From: Bacillota bacterium
Lineage (GTDB): Bacteria > Bacillota > Clostridia > Acetivibrionales > JAEXSP01
Reading direction: 5' to 3'
NCBI GenBank assembly: GCA_023453795.1
Contig: JAEXSP010000039.1
Span: 15,904 to 79,903 of the forward strand
Length of the DNA stretch: 64,000 nt
Part shown: positions 60,694-64,000 of the stretch, in pieces
How positions within the stretch are numbered: position 1 is the stretch's first letter
Layout: every line of letters starts with the position of its first letter
Notes under the pieces: generated by a model
Seen by the model: only the letters and a program-made list of their open reading frames with translations
What the model was told of the DNA's origin: nothing
Database searches by the model: none
Translations under genes and position numbers: made by a program

Positions 60694-60939
60694 ATGGAAT
60701 ACTATTTAGGTCAAATTGTTCTTTTCCCTTACACCACCTTTAACCCATCGGGATGGCTGTCATGCCAGGGACAAACCCTGCAAGTTGCCCAAAATCAAGC
60801 ATTATTTTCGTTAATAGCCTTTACATTCGGTGGAAACGGATCAACAACTTTTTGCGTGCCGGATTTAAGAGGTGCATCCCCTATAGCTGGAATGCAGTAT
60901 TTTATTGCAACGGAAGGTATATACCCAACAAGAGACTAA
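60694..60939 (+). CDS. Phage tail collar-domain protein (MdpB-like), first copy
   Basis: An 81-residue protein that is one tail-collar domain: LGQIVLFPYTTFNPSGWLSCQGQTL, AQNQALFSLIAFTFGGNGSTTFCVPDLRG, ending IYPTRD. The pattern G-x-I-x-x-[FL]-[PA]-x-G-W-x-x-C-[DEQN]-G-x-x-L...FGG...F-x-[LV]-P-[DN]-L-[RK]-G defines this family, also called microcystin-dependent proteins. No signal peptide and no other phage gene nearby. It has the same length and the same R-D terminus as the next gene. Function unknown. Confidence 0.85.
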   Translation: MEYYLGQIVLFPYTTFNPSGWLSCQGQTLQVAQNQALFSLIAFTFGGNGSTTFCVPDLRGASPIAGMQYFIATEGIYPTRD

Positions 60940-60983
60940 AAGTGTAAGCAGTGAAAATATATGACAGGGGGTTGAGTATTAAT

Positions 60984-61229
60984 ATGGATTTTTTAATTGG
61001 AGAAATCGATTTATTCCCTTATGGATGGGCGCCAATGTATTGGGCAGTGTGTGAAGGGCAATTACTTCAAATTAATCAAAACCAGGCTTTATATGCATTG
61101 ATAGGCAATACTTTCGGTGGTAGTCAAGCACAAAACACTTTTGCTCTTCCGAATCTGAAAGGTGCTGAGCCGATACCCGGTGTGAAATACTATATCTGTA
61201 CAATGGGGTTATTCCCTCAAAGGGACTAG
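60984..61229 (+). CDS. Phage tail collar-domain protein (MdpB-like), second copy
   Basis: Another 81-residue collar-domain protein: FLIGEIDLFPYGWAPMYWAVCEGQLL, NQNQALYALIGNTFGGSQAQNTFALPNLKG, ending LFPQRD. It parallels the first copy along its whole length but has diverged. The frame extends to an ATG at 60951; AGGGGG at 60966-60971 and the match to the first copy favour 60984. It is 44 bases after the first copy and in the same operon. Confidence 0.82.
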   Translation: MDFLIGEIDLFPYGWAPMYWAVCEGQLLQINQNQALYALIGNTFGGSQAQNTFALPNLKGAEPIPGVKYYICTMGLFPQRD

Positions 61230-61312
61230 TTTAGCATAGATACATAATAATTTGTCCTATAAAAATTGTCAGAATGCAAAGGCATTTTGAATAGAAAGGA
61301 TGGGAAACAAAA

Positions 61313-62647
61313 ATGGCATATCTAAATATTGCTTCAAATAAACCCGCAACGGCGAGTGGATATGTTAAGCCATTTGAAGCAGCAAGAGCTGTAAATGGTA
61401 CAACAGCACCAACCAGCAGATGGCTGTGCAACAGTGTAAGCTCAACTAATCCCGCAAAGCTCACCGTATCATTAGGCGGTTTATTCATAATAACCTCCTG
61501 GGTTGTAAAACACATGGGAGTAACAGGCTGGGCATCACCGAACTACAATATGAGCGACTACAAGTTGCAGGGCAGTCAGGACAACAATACTTGGTATGAC
61601 CTTGATAGTGTTGTCAGCAACACTGTAGCCATTACTAACCGTACAATAACATCAACAAATCCATACAGGTATGTAAGGCTGAGTGTAACTAAAGGGCTCA
61701 ACACCAATCCTCAGCTGGCTTCTGCTGTTGAATTTGAGGTTTATGGGTATACTACACCGCTTTTATCGTCACTTGTGGTTAGTGCCGGGTCGACGCCCCT
61801 GGCTTTTGATAATCCATTTTTACCTACTAGGTATACCTATACGGTACCAACTGCTGTACCGTATGCCACTTCAAGTGTCAATTTGAGTGCAGTTCCGCAG
61901 GATTCAACTGCCACAGTAAAGGTAAACGGAACAGCTATTGCATATGGGGCAAACGTGCCTGTTGCATTAAATGTTGGCTCTAACACTATTACTGTTGACG
62001 TATTTGGTAAAGACGGGCAAATGAAGCAGACGTATACTGTTGCGATAACAAGGCAGCAGGGTGCTATTTTGACTGGCCTTACGATAAGCAGCGGGACTTT
62101 GACACCAGGATTTACTTCTGGTAATACTACTTACTCGGATTCTGTGGCTGCAAATGTTGCAAGTGTAACAGTTACACCTACATCGGCTGCAAATGCAACA
62201 ATAACCGTTAATGGACAGGCTGTAGTCAGTGGTAATACGTCACAGGCAATAAGCTTACCTCAGAATGCTACTACTCCTATTAGTGTGGTAGTTACATCAG
62301 CAGATGGAACGTCTAGCAATACATATACTATAAATGTTTCAAGGCCTCCATGTTCGAGTGATGCAACTTTATCTGCGCTGAGAATGAGTGCAAGTGCCAT
62401 TATAGGTTTTTCACCAACCAAGTTTACATATACAGTTAATAATGTAAAAACTTCAAGCACAACGGTTACTGCAACAGCTGCAAATGCCAACGCTTCTATT
62501 ACTGTAAATGGACAGGCGGTTACAAGTGGTCAGCCATCTCAGTCAATTAGCCTTATCGTTGGAGCAAATAATATAAATGTTGTCGTTACGGCACAGGATA
62601 GTGTAACTGTAAATACATATGTAATAACTCTAAATAGAACACAATAA
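61313..62647 (+). CDS. Discoidin (F5/8 type C) domain protein with three cadherin-like beta-sandwich repeats
   Basis: A 444-residue protein. Residues 1-145 form a discoidin-like domain (NIASNKPATASGYVKPFEAARAVNGTTAPTSRWLC to SAVEFEVYGY). Three Cadherin-like (PF12733-type) modules of about 90 residues follow: LSSLVVSAGSTPLAF, LTGLTISSGTLTPGF and LSALRMSASAIIGF, each ending in YT(V/I)xxxR or YVITLNR and holding V-N-G-x-A. Despite this extracellular-type architecture there is no signal peptide: the protein starts MAYLNIASNK. It probably shares the tail-collar operon; GAAAGGATGGG precedes its ATG. Confidence 0.85.
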   Translation: MAYLNIASNKPATASGYVKPFEAARAVNGTTAPTSRWLCNSVSSTNPAKLTVSLGGLFIITSWVVKHMGVTGWASPNYNMSDYKLQGSQDNNTWYDLDSVVSNTVAITNRTITSTNPYRYVRLSVTKGLNTNPQLASAVEFEVYGYTTPLLSSLVVSAGSTPLAFDNPFLPTRYTYTVPTAVPYATSSVNLSAVPQDSTATVKVNGTAIAYGANVPVALNVGSNTITVDVFGKDGQMKQTYTVAITRQQGAILTGLTISSGTLTPGFTSGNTTYSDSVAANVASVTVTPTSAANATITVNGQAVVSGNTSQAISLPQNATTPISVVVTSADGTSSNTYTINVSRPPCSSDATLSALRMSASAIIGFSPTKFTYTVNNVKTSSTTVTATAANANASITVNGQAVTSGQPSQSISLIVGANNINVVVTAQDSVTVNTYVITLNRTQ

Positions 62648-62700
62648 TAGTAGCCGTCATATGTATCCTATTGAATAGAACTGGTACCAAAATGATTAGT

Positions 62701-62745
62701 GGGGTAATTGGGAGTCGAAAATTCCCAATTACCCCAAATTTTATA
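62701..62745 (+). terminator. Terminator after the discoidin/cadherin-like gene
   Basis: GGGGTAATTGGGA (62701-62713) and TCCCAATTACCCC (62723-62735) form a perfect 13-bp stem, followed by AAATTTTAT. The rest of the gap (62746-63032) is AT-rich, with TTGACA at 62762 and TTGATA at 62950 but no convincing full promoter. Confidence 0.8.
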
Positions 62746-63032
62746 ACAGATGTTTTGAATATTGACAAATTTGATGTATAATTAAATATATGGTAAAAAT
62801 TAAAAATATTAACGAAATTACAAAGAAAGGATAGTTCTAAGCAACATATGAAAACAAGAAAAGGTACTAAAAAATAAATTACTAATGGAAATTAAAGAAT
62901 TTATATCGATAGTAGCAGTATTGTCTTATAAATAAAAAATGAGAAACTCTTGATAAAACATAGATAAAGTTTAAATCTATTTAATATAGTTTGACAAGGA
63001 AAGAAAAGTTAAGAAATGTTAAGGGGGCAAAT

Positions 63033-64000
63033 ATGAAAAAAGGTAAAACAAAAAAGGTTTATGCTGTCATGTTGATTCTTGTAATGCTTTTTGGCATGAT
63101 ACATGGTTTAGACTTGGGAGTGATCAGGACTTATGCAGCAGGGGGACCTTCTGTAGGGGATACTGTAAGCTTTGGAAATTTTGATTGGGTGTGTGTTGCA
63201 GTTCCGGATGTATCCGTATCAAATTACAAACTATTATTGAAAGAGCGTTTTCCAAGTAATGTTGGTGCACAGAAGATAGCTTATGATACTGCAGGTGGAG
63301 TTGATTTTAATAGCAGCACAATAAAAACATATTTAAATGGGACTTTTTTGAGTGGTGCATTTGATGCGGGAGATACGAGCTTTATTGCTGATACAAAATG
63401 GGTATCCGGTAATGACACAACTTGTAAAATCGGATTACTTACAGAACAAGAGTATAATAGCTATTCATCTAGCGGTAAATATGTTAGTTCTTATTATACA
63501 AACGATAATTACTTAAACCTTTGGTGGTTATTGAACGAAGGCACAGGTGAAAATGCAGGAAATATAGCAGTTGTGCTTGATATGGATGGAACTGACAGCA
63601 GCAGTTATCTTTCTCCAAAAGTCGATAATGATTCTGGAGTTGAAGTAAATGCCCGTCCGGCATTAAATCTCGTTAAAGGTGTTAAATTTACCTTGGAGGG
63701 TGATGGAAAATACTACATAGATAAGGGAGCAGTAAATTCAGAAACTTCTACGGTAGCGGCATCACCAGCAAGTGTGGAGGCAAACGGAACAAGTACCTCT
63801 ACAGTAACAGTTACACTCAAGGATACAGGGGGACACCCAGTAAGTGGAAAAACAGTGAGTCTGACACCGGTATCAGGCAGTTCTACAGTGACTGAAGTAT
63901 CAAACATAACCAATGCAAGCGGGCAGGCAACATTTACTGTAAAAGATTCTGTAATAGAAAACGTAACCTATACTGCGAAAGATGTAACAGATAATATAAC
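63033..64000 (+). CDS. Secreted surface protein with DUF6273-like domain and Big_1-type Ig repeat (partial, runs off the window)
   Basis: At least 322 residues; the frame is open to the window end. Signal peptide about residues 1-36 (KKVYAVMLILVMLFGMIHGL ... YAAGG). A domain ending VNARPALNLVKG at about residue 210 with WWLLNEGTG before it resembles DUF6273. From about 235 an invasin/Big_1-like module begins (STVAASPASVEANGTSTSTVTVTLKD, NASGQATFTVKD). It is probably a large cell-surface or S-layer-type protein. AAGGGGG at 63021-63027 sets the ATG. Confidence 0.75.
   Translation, partial: MKKGKTKKVYAVMLILVMLFGMIHGLDLGVIRTYAAGGPSVGDTVSFGNFDWVCVAVPDVSVSNYKLLLKERFPSNVGAQKIAYDTAGGVDFNSSTIKTYLNGTFLSGAFDAGDTSFIADTKWVSGNDTTCKIGLLTEQEYNSYSSSGKYVSSYYTNDNYLNLWWLLNEGTGENAGNIAVVLDMDGTDSSSYLSPKVDNDSGVEVNARPALNLVKGVKFTLEGDGKYYIDKGAVNSETSTVAASPASVEANGTSTSTVTVTLKDTGGHPVSGKTVSLTPVSGSSTVTEVSNITNASGQATFTVKDSVIENVTYTAKDVTDNI

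Noticed and set aside
60694..62647. Prophage suggested by tail-collar domains
   Set aside because: No capsid, tail, integrase, portal or lysis genes are visible, and this domain is common in non-phage bacterial proteins.

Overview
The window is chromosomal DNA from a low-GC Gram-positive bacterium. It is most likely an anaerobic, spore-former-type Clostridia of the Ruminiclostridium / Clostridium thermocellum kind. The reasons are the gene order lepA-hemW-hrcA-grpE-dnaK-dnaJ-prmA-rsmE, a CIRCE-controlled hrcA operon, remA-gmk-rpoZ-coaBC, a pyruvate,phosphate dikinase, strong AGGAGG ribosome binding sites, several TTG starts, and many secreted proteins with carbohydrate-binding modules. The genus is an inference; the window has no rRNA.

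Region 1 (1-20.7 kb) is conserved housekeeping DNA. It holds translation factor LepA, heme chaperone HemW, the heat-shock operon, the PrmA and RsmE methyltransferases, YicC, RemA, guanylate kinase, RNA polymerase omega, CoaBC, glycyl-tRNA synthetase, a two-gene ABC exporter on the minus strand, and PpdK. Several gaps carry short AT-rich inverted repeats that look like palindromic intergenic elements.

Region 2 (20.7-28.5 kb) is patchy. It has a decayed GH43 glycosidase gene, a WG-repeat lipoprotein, an AraC/GyrI regulator, FabF, an unrecognised small ORF with a long leader, tRNA-Gln(CTG), a GNAT acetyltransferase, and N-terminal stubs of a nucleotidyltransferase and a methyltransferase. These are followed by GC-richer DUF1801 and DUF2200 genes and a DUF4256 gene. 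It looks like an insertion and deletion hot spot.

Region 3 (28.5-60 kb) is an exopolysaccharide locus. On the minus strand, a secreted beta-helix protein is preceded by two tandem cyclic-di-GMP class I riboswitches; the first helix of the nearer one overlaps the Shine-Dalgarno sequence. The plus-strand series begins divergently. It encodes an SGNH esterase, hexapeptide acyltransferases, polysaccharide deacetylases, a TviB-type UDP-HexNAc dehydrogenase with a TviC/WbpP-type epimerase, a MurJ-like flippase, five GT4 glycosyltransferases (two paralogous pairs plus one), a FemAB/GNAT-like protein, an AsnB-type amidotransferase, a Wzy-like polymerase, a second epimerase, a radical SAM/SPASM protein, a methyltransferase, a Wzz co-polymerase and a membrane-anchored clan GH-A glycosidase. 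Facing it on the minus strand are a polyprenyl-phosphate sugar transferase and, overlapping its stop codon, a 934-residue secreted protein with a c-type heme motif and Ig/PKD-like repeats. The beta-helix protein, the SGNH esterase and the glycosidase share one carbohydrate-binding-like module. I read the locus as a unit: precursor synthesis (probably GalNAcA and its amide), assembly, flipping, polymerisation, surface tailoring, and c-di-GMP-controlled remodelling.

Region 4 (60-64 kb) holds a possible small membrane protein, two 81-residue tail-collar-domain proteins, a discoidin plus cadherin-like protein (all three without signal peptides), and the 5' part of a secreted DUF6273/Big_1-type surface protein that runs off the window.
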